Below, in pieces: positions 43,259 to 52,986 of a stretch of 64,000 nucleotides of DNA. The notes under the pieces were generated by a model. The model did no database searches. It was not told where the DNA came from and was given only the letters and a program-made list of their open reading frames with translations. The stretch comes from Palleronia abyssalis (GTDB taxonomy: Bacteria; Pseudomonadota; Alphaproteobacteria; Rhodobacterales; Rhodobacteraceae). The position numbers were made by a program, and so were the translations under genes. Each line of letters starts with the position of its first letter. Positions within the stretch are counted from its first letter, which is position 1. The stretch lies in assembly GCF_900302445.1 (NCBI RefSeq), contig NZ_ONZF01000001.1, positions 434,001-498,000 of the forward strand, given 5' to 3'.

Positions 43259-45685
43259 TCAGCCGTGCAGGCCCAGATCGTTGGCGGTCTTCCAGATCCG
43301 CCAGTGATCGTGCGGCATGTTGGTGTGCCGCAGACCGAAGGCCCGGAACGCGTCGTTCACCGCGTTCGAGAAGCACGGCACACCGCCCACATGCGGACTT
43401 TCACCGACACCCTTGGCCCCGATCGGGTGGTGCGGGCTTGGAGTCACGGTATAGTCGGTCTCGTAATTTGGGACCTCCCACGCCGTTGGCAGGAAAAAGT
43501 CCATCAAGGTGCCGGTCTTCACGTTGCCCATATCGTCATAGGCGATCTCCTGCCCCAGGGCGACGGCCAGCGCCTCGGTCAGACCGCCATGAACCTGTCC
43601 TTCGATGATCATCGGGTTGATCCGAGTGCCGCAATCGTCCAGCGCGTAGAAGCGGCGGATGTCGGTCACCCCGGTATCGACGTCGATATCCATGACGCAG
43701 ACATAGGCCCCGAAGGGATAGGTCATGTTGGGCGGATCGTAGTAGCTGACGGCCTCCAGACCCGGCTCGATCCCGGGAATGGCCTGGTTGTAGGCGGCGA
43801 AGGCGATCTCCTTCATCGTCTTGAACTTTTCGGGCGCGCCCTTCACCGCGAACCGGTCGACGTCGAACTCCACGTCGTCGTCATGCACCTCCAAGAGGTA
43901 GGCCGCGATCATCTGCGCCTTGGCGCGGATCTTGCGCCCGGCCATGGCGGTGGCCGCCCCGGCCACGGGGGTGGAGCGCGACCCGTAGGTGCCCAGCCCG
44001 TAAGGCGCAGTGTCGGTGTCGCCTTCCTCGATGGTGATGCTGTCGGCCGGCAGTCCGATCTCGCTGGCGAGGATTTGCGCGAAGGTCGTCGCGTGGCCCT
44101 GCCCCTGGCTGATCGTGCCCAGCCGGGCGATGGCCGACCCCGTGGGATGGATCCGGATCTCGCAACTGTCGAACATGCCCAGACCAAGGATATCGCAGTT
44201 CTTGACCGGTCCCGCGCCCACGATCTCGGTGAAGAAAGACAGGCCCACGCCCATCAGCTTGCGGGTTTTGCCGGCCTTGAACTCCTCGACCCGCTGCGCC
44301 TGTTCGGCCCGCAAGCCGTCATAGTCGACTGCCTTCAGTGCCTTGTCCCAGGCGGTGTGATAATCGCCGCTATCGTATTCCCAGCCGAGCGCGGACTGAT
44401 ACGGAAACTGGTCCTTGCGGATGAAGTTGATCCGGCGCAGCTCGGCCGCATCCATGTTCAGCTCGATCGCCAGAACCTCGATCATCCGCTCGATGAAATA
44501 GACAGCCTCGGTCACGCGGAAGGAACAGCGATAACTGACGCCTCCCGGGGCCTTGTTGGTATAGACGCCATCGACAGCCAGGTAAGCCGTGGGAATGTCG
44601 TAGGACCCGGTGCAGATATTCATGAACCCGGCCGGGAACTTGGTCGGATCGGCGCAGGCGTCGAAGCCGCCATGGTCCGCCGTGACCTCGCACCACAGTC
44701 CCGTGATCTTGCCTTCGGGCGTGGCGCTGATCCGGCCCTTCATCCAGTAATCCCGGGCGAAGGCGGTGGTCATCAGGTTCTCCATCCGGTCCTCGATCCA
44801 CTTCACCGAGACGCCGGTGACGATGGAGGCGACGACGGAACAGACATAGCCCGCATACGCGCCGACCTTGTTGCCGAAGCCGCCGCCGATATCGGGACTG
44901 ATGACGCGGATGTTGTGTTCCTCGATGCCCGAGATCAGGCTGACGATGGTGCGGATCGCGTGCGGGGCCTGGAACGTGCCCCAAAGGGTCAGCTTGCCGT
45001 TCACCTTGTCCATCGACGCCACGCAGCCACAGGTCTCCAGCGGGCATGGATGGGTCCGGTGGTAATACATCGACTCTTCGGCGACTATTTCAGCGCTGTC
45101 GATGACCTGCGCGGTGGCCTCCTTTTCGCCCACTTCCCAGGTAAAGATGTGGTTCGGGTGCTTGCGCGGACCGTGCGCGCCATCGGGCAGCGATCCGTCC
45201 TCGGCCACCAGATCCTCGCGCAGGACGACATCGGATTTCAGGGCCTCGAACGGGTCGACGAGGACGGGAAGATCCTCGTACTCCACCTCGACAAGTTCCA
45301 CGGCGTCGGCGGCGATATAGCGGTCGCGGGCCACGACATAGGCGACCTCCTGCCCCTGGAACAGCACTTTGCCGTCGGCCAGCACCATCTGCTTGTCGCC
45401 CGCAAGCGTCGGCATCCAGTGCAGGCCCAGCGGGCGCAGATCGTCGGCCGTCAGGACGGCGACCACCCCGTCGACGGCCAGCGCAGCCGAGGTGTCGATC
45501 GACTTGATCCGCGCATGCGCATAGGGCGAGCGGACGAAATCGCCGAACAGCATCCCCGGAAGCTTGATGTCGTCGACATACTTGCCCTTGCCCTGGGTAA
45601 AGCGGGCATCCTCGACGCGCTTGCGCTTGCAGCCCATGCCACCCAGCGCATCGACGCGATCTTCGCGCGTGATTTCGTCCTTCAT
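43259..45685 (-). CDS. coxL: Form I carbon monoxide dehydrogenase large subunit CoxL
   Basis: 808-aa molybdopterin subunit that oxidises CO to CO2. The active-site loop reads SYRCSFR (near residue 382), the form I signature AYXCSFR with Ala replaced by Ser; the Cys that carries the Cu-S bridge is present, which excludes form II (AYRGAGR). The Mo-site Glu lies in GAKGVGESP near the C-terminus, and GGGFGNK and QGQGHATT bind the cofactor. Start ATG 45685 overlaps coxS (ATGA). The long antisense frames here are shadows. Confidence 0.95.
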   Translation of the reverse strand: MKDEITREDRVDALGGMGCKRKRVEDARFTQGKGKYVDDIKLPGMLFGDFVRSPYAHARIKSIDTSAALAVDGVVAVLTADDLRPLGLHWMPTLAGDKQMVLADGKVLFQGQEVAYVVARDRYIAADAVELVEVEYEDLPVLVDPFEALKSDVVLREDLVAEDGSLPDGAHGPRKHPNHIFTWEVGEKEATAQVIDSAEIVAEESMYYHRTHPCPLETCGCVASMDKVNGKLTLWGTFQAPHAIRTIVSLISGIEEHNIRVISPDIGGGFGNKVGAYAGYVCSVVASIVTGVSVKWIEDRMENLMTTAFARDYWMKGRISATPEGKITGLWCEVTADHGGFDACADPTKFPAGFMNICTGSYDIPTAYLAVDGVYTNKAPGGVSYRCSFRVTEAVYFIERMIEVLAIELNMDAAELRRINFIRKDQFPYQSALGWEYDSGDYHTAWDKALKAVDYDGLRAEQAQRVEEFKAGKTRKLMGVGLSFFTEIVGAGPVKNCDILGLGMFDSCEIRIHPTGSAIARLGTISQGQGHATTFAQILASEIGLPADSITIEEGDTDTAPYGLGTYGSRSTPVAGAATAMAGRKIRAKAQMIAAYLLEVHDDDVEFDVDRFAVKGAPEKFKTMKEIAFAAYNQAIPGIEPGLEAVSYYDPPNMTYPFGAYVCVMDIDVDTGVTDIRRFYALDDCGTRINPMIIEGQVHGGLTEALAVALGQEIAYDDMGNVKTGTLMDFFLPTAWEVPNYETDYTVTPSPHHPIGAKGVGESPHVGGVPCFSNAVNDAFRAFGLRHTNMPHDHWRIWKTANDLGLHG

Positions 45686-46176
45686 TCGGCGGCCTCCTTG
45701 GCTGCATTCATCTCGGCCGCGGCGGCGAGGATGGATTTCACGATGTTCTGGTATCCCGTGCAGCGGCACAGATTGCCCGCCATGCCGAACCGGACCTCTT
45801 CTTCCGTGGGGCTGGGGTTCTCTTCCAGCAGCTTCGAGGCGCGGGTGATCATCCCCGGCGTGCAGAACCCGCATTGAAGGCCGTGATGCTCCTTGAAGGC
45901 CATTTGCAGGACATGAAGGTTATCGGGGGTTCCAAGTCCCTCGATCGTGGTCACGTCGGACCCGTTGGCCTGCGCGACGAACACGGTGCAGGACTTCACC
46001 GACTTGCCGTTCATGGTGACCGTGCAGGCACCGCAATGCGACGTCTCGCAGCCGATATGCGGGCCGGTGATGTCCAGGCGTTCGCGCAGAGTGTGGATCA
46101 GAAGCTCGCGCGGCTCGGCCAGGAATTCCTGCGCCTGCCCGTTCACCGTCATCTTGATGTGCATCTTGTCTGTCAT
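45682..46176 (-). CDS. coxS: CO dehydrogenase small iron-sulfur subunit CoxS
   Basis: 164-aa subunit with two [2Fe-2S] clusters. The plant-type cluster motif is [21 protein letters not shown]-like (about residues 39-60) and the second is CGFCTPGMI with CRCTGYQ (about 98-137). It passes electrons from the Mo site to the FAD of CoxM. Start lies 13 bp after coxM and the stop overlaps coxL. Confidence 0.96.
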   Translation of the reverse strand: MTDKMHIKMTVNGQAQEFLAEPRELLIHTLRERLDITGPHIGCETSHCGACTVTMNGKSVKSCTVFVAQANGSDVTTIEGLGTPDNLHVLQMAFKEHHGLQCGFCTPGMITRASKLLEENPSPTEEEVRFGMAGNLCRCTGYQNIVKSILAAAAEMNAAKEAAE

Positions 46177-46189
46177 GGCGTCCTCCGGA

Positions 46190-47044
46190 TCAGGCCCGCG
46201 ACCAGGCGCGCGCGATGGCGCGGCGCAGGATCACGGCCGAGGCGTGGCGTTTGAACTCAATGGGACCGCGGTTGTCCTCGGTCGGGTCGATATCGGAGAG
46301 CATGGCCTTGACGGCGGCGTCGATGTCGCTGTCGGTCACCTGCGTGCCCGTCAGGGCAGCCCCGGCCGCGTCCGAAAAGATCGGCGTGTCGCTGAGGTTG
46401 GTCATCGCGATGGCCGCGCCGGAACAGGTCTCTCCGTCGCGGGTGATCTGCACGGCGGCCGCAGCGGTGGCGTAGTCGCCGATCTTTCGCTTCTGCTTCT
46501 CATAGGCGTATCCGCCCGAGGGGACGGTGAACGAAACGCCCGTCAGAACCTCGTCGTCCTCGCGGGCCGTCATGTAGGCCGCCTGGTAGAACTCGCGCGC
46601 GGCGATCTGGCGCTCTCCGTCCGCGCCGACAAGGGTAAAGGTCGCGTCGAGGCATTGCATCAGGCCCGGCATGTCGTTGCCCGGGTCGCCATTGGCGACA
46701 TTGCCCCCGATGGTCCCCATGTAACGCACCTGCGGGTCCGCGATCTGCAGCGACGCTTCGCGCAGGATCGGCGCGGCCTTGGCAAGCCCTTCATGAGCGA
46801 TGATTTCGGCCTGCGTGACCATGGCACCCAAGCGGATGGTGCCGTCGGCGACGTCGATCCCGCCCAACCCGCCGACGTCCTGAAGGTCGATCAGGTGCGG
46901 CACATCGGCCATGCGCAGCTTCATCATCGGTATCAGACTATGTCCCCCGGCAAGGACACGGGCATCGTCGCCATGCTCGGCAAGCACGGACAACACACCC
47001 TCCATGTCCTTCGGACGGTGGTATTCGAAGGCCGCTGGGATCAT
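46190..47044 (-). CDS. coxM: CO dehydrogenase FAD subunit CoxM
   Basis: 284-aa FAD-binding subunit with the two flavin motifs of the family, AGGHSLIP (residues about 32-39) and [11 protein letters not shown] (about 109-119). It is the first structural gene of the cox operon (M-S-L-D-E-F-orf-G), so the promoter is in the 133 bp up to the coxC-like gene, which contains a paired direct repeat. Confidence 0.95.
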   Translation of the reverse strand: MIPAAFEYHRPKDMEGVLSVLAEHGDDARVLAGGHSLIPMMKLRMADVPHLIDLQDVGGLGGIDVADGTIRLGAMVTQAEIIAHEGLAKAAPILREASLQIADPQVRYMGTIGGNVANGDPGNDMPGLMQCLDATFTLVGADGERQIAAREFYQAAYMTAREDDEVLTGVSFTVPSGGYAYEKQKRKIGDYATAAAAVQITRDGETCSGAAIAMTNLSDTPIFSDAAGAALTGTQVTDSDIDAAVKAMLSDIDPTEDNRGPIEFKRHASAVILRRAIARAWSRA

Positions 47045-47139
47045 CTCTTCTCCTCCCTAGAGAAAATGGTCTGGCTGGCAGGGAGGCTGTACAAGCCGGG
47101 GCGCTACGGCTTCTGAAAACGCTTCATTACTGCGCTTTT

Positions 47140-47176
47140 TGCACGAAATGCGCCGCTGGCTGCACGAGTTGCGCCG
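47140..47176 (-). promoter_or_regulatory. Paired direct repeat upstream of coxM (candidate LytTR site)
   Basis: TGCACGAAATGCGCCG (47140-47155) and TGCACGAGTTGCGCCG (47161-47176) are 14/16 identical and spaced 21 bp start to start, i.e. two helical turns. LytTR-type DNA-binding domains bind pairs of short direct repeats with this spacing. They lie 96-132 bp upstream of the coxM start and end two bases from the stop of the gene encoding a LytTR protein. Confidence 0.6.
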
Positions 47177-47177
47177 G

Positions 47178-48293
47178 TCAGGAAAAGGCGGTCAGCGCGT
47201 CCTTCAGGTGGGACCGGCTGACCGGAACCTGGGGCAGGCCGGGGGCGCCGAACGAACACCGCCCCTTGTCCTTGCCACGCTCGAACAGGGACACCTTGGA
47301 CGGGTTCACCAGATAGCTTCGGTGCACCCTGATGAAGCCGTCGGGGCCCAGGCGCTTCGCGGCCTCGGTGATCGGCCAGACGCAGAAATACCGCCCGCTC
47401 ATCGTGTAGACTTGGGTGTAATGCCCGTCGGCCCGGACGAACGCGATATCGCGCGAGGGGACGCGGACCTTGCCGCCATCCCGTTCGCACGGGAGCCAGG
47501 TCAGGGGTGCCTCCACCTCTTCCGGTTGATCGGTGGCCTGCGGTTCCAGGACCCGCGACGGCACGGCAGCCTCCGGCCCGGCCGGCATCAGAAGGGTCGA
47601 CCCGACCCACAGGAAAGTGCCGAAAATGGCGAAACTGCTGAGGATCACGCCGATTGCCATCGCCTCATTGCTGATCAGAAGCCCTATTTCCCGCGTGCCC
47701 GACAGGGCGACGAAGTTTGTGCCCGCCATCGCCACAAAATGCACTGACGTGACCGCCACGCCAAAACACGCGGTTCCGATGACGATGTTGCGGCTCGATG
47801 GGCTCCCATACGCGACACCGAACGCCATGATGCATAGGCCTATCGCCACGACCGCCGCGCTGATGACGCCGAAAGGCGTGTAAATGGGCTGGCAAAGCTG
47901 CATCCCCGCCATGCCGACATAGTGCATGGCCAATACGCCGACACCGACAAGCGCCCCGGCACCGACGATGGTGGCCTTGGTGCGCCTGGTGAAATGCAAC
48001 AGGATCAGCGCCAGCGTCACCAAAAGAATGGCGATGAGGGCAGAGACCAGCGTGACGGCTGCGTCGTAATAGAACAGCACCGGCATCTGCAGCCCCAGCA
48101 TCGCGACGAAATGCATGGACCAGATGCCGCCGCCCATCGTGATCGCCGCCAGTGCCACCGCCAGCTTGCGCTGGAGCAGGGACTTTTCCGACAGATCCTT
48201 GGTCAGGGTCAGACCCGTTGCGCCTGCCACAAGTGCGACGACGAACGCGATCGCCGCCAACCAGAGGTTATGTCCGTAATCCAAGAATACCAT
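47178..48293 (-). CDS. coxC: MHYT-LytTR membrane regulator, CoxC-like
   Basis: 371-aa regulator with an N-terminal MHYT sensor of seven spans, including the paired motifs MHFVAM, MHYVGM and VHFVAM thought to bind a metal or diatomic gas. A short linker (about residues 235-260) leads to a C-terminal LytTR DNA-binding domain (IAFVRADGHYTQVYT, FIRVHRSYLVNPS). This matches CoxC/CoxH of Oligotropha and suggests CO-dependent control of the adjacent coxM operon. ATG 48293 is the natural start; the 14-residue extension is not conserved. Confidence 0.85.
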   Translation of the reverse strand: MVFLDYGHNLWLAAIAFVVALVAGATGLTLTKDLSEKSLLQRKLAVALAAITMGGGIWSMHFVAMLGLQMPVLFYYDAAVTLVSALIAILLVTLALILLHFTRRTKATIVGAGALVGVGVLAMHYVGMAGMQLCQPIYTPFGVISAAVVAIGLCIMAFGVAYGSPSSRNIVIGTACFGVAVTSVHFVAMAGTNFVALSGTREIGLLISNEAMAIGVILSSFAIFGTFLWVGSTLLMPAGPEAAVPSRVLEPQATDQPEEVEAPLTWLPCERDGGKVRVPSRDIAFVRADGHYTQVYTMSGRYFCVWPITEAAKRLGPDGFIRVHRSYLVNPSKVSLFERGKDKGRCSFGAPGLPQVPVSRSHLKDALTAFS

Positions 48294-48637
48294 GGCGCGC
48301 AGAATGCCCGAGGGGGCCTGCGGACGCAAATACACAACCGGGCGAACGTAGGGTCACGCACGTCCCCCGTCAGAGGGGAGTACGGAGCGGAATCCGTTCG
48401 GCGACGGCGACCCGCAACCCGTCAGTGTCCCTCCGCAGTTCACCGTTCCGGGCGGCACGTCACGGGCCATTCCGGGTTTCAGTGTGCCCCGCCCCGCGAC
48501 CGACCATATTTTGACCGCCGAAGCTTCTCAGGCGCCCGATTTCCCGGCACTCATTGCACATGCCGACTTTCGGTGATCTTCTTTGGCCGACTGCACACCG
48601 TCCGATGTGTGCAGAAGACCAATCGGGAGGACAGACT
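48294..48637. other. Divergent gap coxC/phnD, 344 bp
   Basis: Holds promoters for both directions. I looked for a Pho box (tandem CTGTCAT-like repeats) before phnD and did not find one. A GGGAGG ribosome-binding site for phnD is at 48625-48630. No gene recognised. Confidence 0.5.
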
Positions 48638-49612
48638 ATGCGAATGACTTCGACCTACGGCGCGGCCCTTCTTGCCGCGATGGCCATGGCCGCCGGCGCC
48701 GCGATGGCGCAGGACGAGACGGCCGCGCTCGACAGCCAGTATACAGATGCCGATGGCGATCTCGTGGCCGACGCGCCCGAGGATGAAAGCGCGCTGCGCA
48801 ATCCCGACACGCTGGTCTTCGCCTATACGCCCGTCGAGGACCCGGCGATTTACGAGGATATCTGGACCCCCTTCATCGAGCATCTGGAGGAGCAGACCGG
48901 CAAGGATGTCCAGTTCTTCGCCGTGCAGTCGAACTCGGCCGAGGTCGAGGCGATGCGCTCGGGCCGGTTGCATATCGCCGGCTTCTCGACCGGGCCAACA
49001 CCGTTTGCCGTGAACCTCGCCGGGGCCGTGCCCTTCGCGATCATGGGTGCAGACGACGGCCAGTTCGGCTATCGCCTTCAGGTCTACACGCAGGCCGACA
49101 GCGACATTCAGGAAGTTGCAGACATGGCGGGCAAGCGCATCGCGCACACCTCGCCCACGTCGAACTCGGGCAATCAGGCGCCGCGCGCGCTGTTCCCGGA
49201 CTTGGGTGTCGTACCGGACGAGGATTACGAAGTGACCTATTCGGGCAGCCACGACCAGTCGATGCTGGGCGTTGTCGCGGGCGATTACGACGCCGCGCCG
49301 GTGGCCTCGGAAGTCGTGGACCGGATGGCCGAACGCGGCCTCTACGACCCCGAAGAGGTGCGCATCGTGTGGGAAAGCGATCCCTTCCCCACCACCTCCT
49401 ACGCCTATGCCCACGACCTGGCGCCCGAGCTGAAGGAAAGCATCGAGGAAGCGTTCTTCAGCTTCGATTTCGAGGGCACCGCGCTGGGCGAAGAGTTCAC
49501 CGGCGTGTCGAAATTCATTCCGATCACCTACGAGGATCAATGGCGGGTCATCCGGCAGATCCAGCGGGCCAACGGCGTCGAATACACGCCCCAGGGCCTC
49601 GCAGCGGAGTAA
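48638..49612 (+). CDS. phnD: Phosphate/phosphite/phosphonate-type ABC binding protein PhnD
   Basis: 324-aa exported binding protein. The signal peptide ends near AMAQ (residue 24). It has the PhnD-like block VFAYTPVEDPAIYEDIW (about 57-73) and the substrate-binding SPTSNSGNQAP (about 169-179). A short acidic stretch, YTDADGDLVADAPED (about 34-48), resembles a calcium-binding DxDxD loop; I recall it as typical of this subgroup. Substrate may be a phosphonate, phosphite or organophosphate. First gene of phnD-phnC-phnE-phnE-HAD. Confidence 0.85.
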   Translation: MRMTSTYGAALLAAMAMAAGAAMAQDETAALDSQYTDADGDLVADAPEDESALRNPDTLVFAYTPVEDPAIYEDIWTPFIEHLEEQTGKDVQFFAVQSNSAEVEAMRSGRLHIAGFSTGPTPFAVNLAGAVPFAIMGADDGQFGYRLQVYTQADSDIQEVADMAGKRIAHTSPTSNSGNQAPRALFPDLGVVPDEDYEVTYSGSHDQSMLGVVAGDYDAAPVASEVVDRMAERGLYDPEEVRIVWESDPFPTTSYAYAHDLAPELKESIEEAFFSFDFEGTALGEEFTGVSKFIPITYEDQWRVIRQIQRANGVEYTPQGLAAE

Positions 49613-49626
49613 TCCGCCACATTCAC

Positions 49627-49653
49627 GGGACCGGCGTGCCGCGCGCCGGTCCC
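49627..49653 (+). other. Intercistronic stem-loop phnD/phnC
   Basis: GGGACCGGCG and CGCCGGTCCC form a perfect 10-bp stem with a 7-nt loop, 14 bases after the phnD stop. No T-run. Same placement as after the other binding-protein genes. Confidence 0.7.
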
Positions 49654-49670
49654 CACAAGGGAGCGCGCGG

Positions 49671-50447
49671 ATGTTGAAGATCACCGATCTGGTCAAACGC
49701 TATGGCGGCGGCGACCCGGTGCTGAAGAACCTGGACCTGACCATCGAAGGCGAAAGCGTCGTGTCGATCATCGGCTCGTCCGGGGCTGGCAAGTCGACGC
49801 TGCTGCGGTGCATCAACCGCCTGGTCGAACCGACGTCGGGCAGCATCGTGCTGAACGGGACCGAGCTGACCGCCCTGCGCGGCGCCAAACTGCGCGAGGC
49901 ACGGCGCAAGATCGGCATGGTCTTCCAGGGCTTCAACCTCGTCGACCGCCTGACCGTCATGGAGAACGTCCAGTCCGGTCGATTGGGATATATCTCGACA
50001 TGGTCGGCGATCATGCGTCGCTATCCCAAGGAAGATATCCGCCGCGCCTACGAGCTGATGGAGCGGGTGGGCATCGCCCATTACGCCAACACCCGTGCGG
50101 ATCAGCTTTCAGGGGGCGAGCGTCAGCGGGTCGGCGTCGTGCGCGCGCTGATGCAGCAGCCCGATATCTTGCTTGCGGACGAGCCGACCGCGTCGCTCGA
50201 CCCCAAGACGTCCGAGCAGATCATGGGCCTTCTGCGCGATCTGGCGGGCGAGCTGAAACTGCCGGTCATCATCAACATCCACAACGTCACCGAGGCCAAG
50301 GAATACACCGACCGCATCGTCGGGATGCGGTACGGTCGGATCATCTTCGACGACACGCCCGCGCAACTCGACCAGGATGCGATGGACAGGATCTATTCCG
50401 GCAGCCCCCATGCCGACCGCGCCGAACAGACCGTGGCTGCGCAATGA
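49671..50447 (+). CDS. phnC: Phosphonate-type ABC transporter ATPase PhnC
   Basis: 258-aa ATPase with Walker A GSSGAGKST (about residues 36-44), Q-loop VFQGFNLVDRL, signature LSGGERQRVGV and Walker B ILLADEPTASLD. The inserted loop LGYISTWSAIMRRYPKEDI is typical of PhnC. Powers uptake with the two PhnE permeases. Overlaps the first phnE by ATGA. Confidence 0.92.
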   Translation: MLKITDLVKRYGGGDPVLKNLDLTIEGESVVSIIGSSGAGKSTLLRCINRLVEPTSGSIVLNGTELTALRGAKLREARRKIGMVFQGFNLVDRLTVMENVQSGRLGYISTWSAIMRRYPKEDIRRAYELMERVGIAHYANTRADQLSGGERQRVGVVRALMQQPDILLADEPTASLDPKTSEQIMGLLRDLAGELKLPVIINIHNVTEAKEYTDRIVGMRYGRIIFDDTPAQLDQDAMDRIYSGSPHADRAEQTVAAQ

Positions 50448-51238
50448 GCGATCACCCCGACACCTGGAGCCGCCCTCCCTTCATCGCCAACCCCTGGCTG
50501 CGCTGGGCCACCTATATCGGCCTTGCAGTCTATGTCGTGTGGGTCCTTGCGACGATCCCCATCGACTGGGGCCGCGTGGTCGAAGGGGTCGAACGCGCCG
50601 GGCGCATCTTCGGCGGCGCCTTCCCGCCCAGCTTCGAACGCAGCGGCCTGCTGATCGACGGGTTCCTGGAAAGCATCAAGATCGCGGTCCTCGCCACGGC
50701 GGGCGGCGTGGCGTTGTCGATTCCCATCGCCTTCATGGCCGCGCGAAACGTGGCCCCGATGCCGGTCTTCTATCTGGGGCGGGCATTCATCATCGTCGCC
50801 CGCAGTTTCCACCCGGTCATCGTCGCGATCATCTTCGTCAAGGCGGTCGGCTTCGGTCCCTTCGCAGGGGTTCTGACGCTGGTGGTCTACTCCATCGGGT
50901 TCGTGGCCAAGATGCTGGCCGAGCGGATCGAGGAGATCGACATGGGCCAGGTCGAGGCGATGCGCGCTTCCGGAGCACCGTTCCTGTCTACGCTGTTCTA
51001 CGCCGTGTTTCCGCAGATCATGCCGCGTCAGATCGGATTGACGATCTACCAGCTGGACTCGAACCTGCGGGCTTCGGCGGTGGTGGGAATTGTCGGCGCG
51101 GGCGGTATCGGTGCGACGCTGGCCAACGCGTTCGGGCGCTACGACTACGACTTCGCCCTGGCGATCACGATTGTGATCGTCGCCGTGATCCTCGTGTCCG
51201 AGGGCGTCAGCGGCTATATCAGAAAGAGGGTCGGATGA
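50444..51238 (+). CDS. phnE: Phosphonate-type ABC transporter permease PhnE (first copy)
   Basis: 264-aa permease with about six spans and a binding-protein-dependent transport loop (EEIDMGQVEAMRASGAPFL, near residues 162-180) followed by PQIMPRQIGLTIYQLD. It overlaps the second phnE by ATGA. The two copies differ clearly, so they should form a heterodimer. Confidence 0.9.
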   Translation: MSDHPDTWSRPPFIANPWLRWATYIGLAVYVVWVLATIPIDWGRVVEGVERAGRIFGGAFPPSFERSGLLIDGFLESIKIAVLATAGGVALSIPIAFMAARNVAPMPVFYLGRAFIIVARSFHPVIVAIIFVKAVGFGPFAGVLTLVVYSIGFVAKMLAERIEEIDMGQVEAMRASGAPFLSTLFYAVFPQIMPRQIGLTIYQLDSNLRASAVVGIVGAGGIGATLANAFGRYDYDFALAITIVIVAVILVSEGVSGYIRKRVG

Positions 51239-52044
51239 GCAGCATCGCCGAGCAATTCGGACGCGAGGACTGGACGCGCCACACGCCAAAGCAGAAGGCG
51301 CGGCGCTTCGGCACCTTCGCCGCCTGTGCCGCCGCCATCGCCTGGGCGCTGACCTCGATCGAGGTCATCTGGGCGTGGGTGTGGGACTCACCTGAACAGA
51401 TGGGCGACCTCTTCGGGCGGATGTACCCGCCCGATCCCACCAATCTGGGCGCGATCCTGCGTGTCCTGTTGGAGACGGTGAACATTGCGACCATCGCGAC
51501 CGCCATCGCCGTCATCATGTCGCTTCCCGTCGCCTACATCGCCGCGCAGAACACCACGCCCAACCGCGCGACCCTGTGGATCGGGCGGCTGATCCTCGTC
51601 ACCTCGCGGTCGGTGAACACCATCATCTGGGCGCTGCTGTTCGTGGCGATCTTCGGCCCAGGGGTTCTGGCCGGCATCGTGGCGATCATGTTCCGGTCTA
51701 TCGGCTTCATCGGCAAGCTTCTGGGCGAAGCCATCGAAGAGATCGACAAGCGCCCGGTCGAGGCCCTGGAAGCCACGGGCGCGTCGCGCTTCAAGGTGAT
51801 CGCCTATGCCATCGTCCCACAAGTGATGCCAACCTTCTGGGCCGTGTCGATCCTGCGCTGGGACATCAACCTGCGCGAGTCGACTGTCCTTGGACTGGTC
51901 GGCGCGGGCGGAATCGGGATCATCCTTCAGGGCGCCATCGACACGTTCAACTGGCCAGAGGCGGCCACGGTGCTGATCGCGATCCTCGTGCTGGTTATCC
52001 TGGGCGAGATCGTCTCGGCCTTCCTGCGCCGCCGCATCCTGTGA
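51235..52044 (+). CDS. phnE: Phosphonate-type ABC transporter permease PhnE (second copy)
   Basis: 269-aa permease with the loop EEIDKRPVEALEATGASRF (near residues 177-195) and the end motif VGAGGIGIILQGAID. An extended cytoplasmic N-terminus (about 25 residues) precedes span 1. Its stop overlaps the GTG start of the HAD gene (GTGA). Confidence 0.9.
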   Translation: MSSIAEQFGREDWTRHTPKQKARRFGTFAACAAAIAWALTSIEVIWAWVWDSPEQMGDLFGRMYPPDPTNLGAILRVLLETVNIATIATAIAVIMSLPVAYIAAQNTTPNRATLWIGRLILVTSRSVNTIIWALLFVAIFGPGVLAGIVAIMFRSIGFIGKLLGEAIEEIDKRPVEALEATGASRFKVIAYAIVPQVMPTFWAVSILRWDINLRESTVLGLVGAGGIGIILQGAIDTFNWPEAATVLIAILVLVILGEIVSAFLRRRIL

Positions 52045-52943
52045 CCGACGGCTCGGCGGAGGCGTTCGACGCCTATCTTCGCGTGCGCCACCGCCTGCCG
52101 TCGGCCGCCTTCCAAGGCACCCCAACGACCGCGGATACGCTGGCGCGTGTCGCCGATCCGTATGACGTCATCCTTCTGGACGCCTACGGGGTCCTCAACG
52201 TCGGGGAGACGCCGATCGCCGGCGCGGCTGATCGCATTGCGGCCCTGCGCGCGGCCGGCAAGACAGTCATGGTCGTCTCGAACTCGGCCGGCTATCCCAA
52301 AGCGATGATGATGCGACGCTATGCGCGCCTGGGGTTCGATTTCGCACCGCATGAGGTCGTGACCAGCCGCGAGGCGCTTCTGGCCCACCTTGCACGGATG
52401 CCCACGCGGCACTGGGGGCTGATGCTGTCGGATGCCCACGGGACGGACGAGTTCACGGGGCTTCGAACCTCCTATCTCGCCGACGATCCCGCCCCCTATG
52501 ACACGGTCGAGGGGGTCTTGCTGGTCGGATCGGACGGTTGGACCACCCATCGCCAGCGCCTCTTGGAAGAGGCCCTGATCGCCCTGCCCCGCCCGGTGAT
52601 CATCGGTAACCCCGACATCGTCGCCCCGCGCGAGACCGGCCTGTCGCAAGAGCCCGGCGCCTTCGCCCATCGTCTGGCCGATCGCACCGGGATTGCGCCG
52701 GTCTTCCTGGGCAAACCGTTTGCCGAGATTTTCGATCTGGCCTTGTCACGTCTGCGGGACTGGCCCGACCCGTCCCGCGTATTGATGGTCGGGGACACGC
52801 TGCATACCGATATCCTCGGCGGGCGTCACATGGGGTTCGCGACGGCCCTCGTTACCGGGTTCGGTGCGCTGAAGGGGCTGGACGTCACCGACGCCCTGGA
52901 CCGGTCCGGGATCGTGCCCGATATCGTGGTCGAGCGGATCTGA
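52041..52943 (+). CDS. HAD subfamily IIA phosphatase (TIGR01459/NagD-like)
   Basis: 300-aa HAD hydrolase starting with GTG at 52041 and translationally coupled to phnE. Motif I is LLDAYGVLNVGE (about residues 45-56, nucleophile Asp), motif II VVSNSAGYP, motif III GKPFAEIF and motif IV MVGDTLHTDILGG. Tight linkage to a phn-type importer suggests it dephosphorylates the imported compound, for instance a phosphate ester, rather than cutting a C-P bond. No C-P lyase or phosphonatase is nearby. Alternatively it is phosphonoacetaldehyde-like; the Cap residue pattern does not support that. Confidence 0.82.
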   Translation: MTDGSAEAFDAYLRVRHRLPSAAFQGTPTTADTLARVADPYDVILLDAYGVLNVGETPIAGAADRIAALRAAGKTVMVVSNSAGYPKAMMMRRYARLGFDFAPHEVVTSREALLAHLARMPTRHWGLMLSDAHGTDEFTGLRTSYLADDPAPYDTVEGVLLVGSDGWTTHRQRLLEEALIALPRPVIIGNPDIVAPRETGLSQEPGAFAHRLADRTGIAPVFLGKPFAEIFDLALSRLRDWPDPSRVLMVGDTLHTDILGGRHMGFATALVTGFGALKGLDVTDALDRSGIVPDIVVERI

Positions 52944-52986
52944 CGCGCCGGACACCTCCAGCCAGAACCGCCATCGAAGTCGCAGC

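Noticed and set aside
43214-45877. 887-codon open frame on the plus strand opposite coxL
   Set aside because: Antisense shadow of coxL with no motif or ribosome-binding site.
48294-48637. Pho box upstream of phnD
   Set aside because: No pair of CTGTCAT-like heptamers with proper spacing was found by eye.
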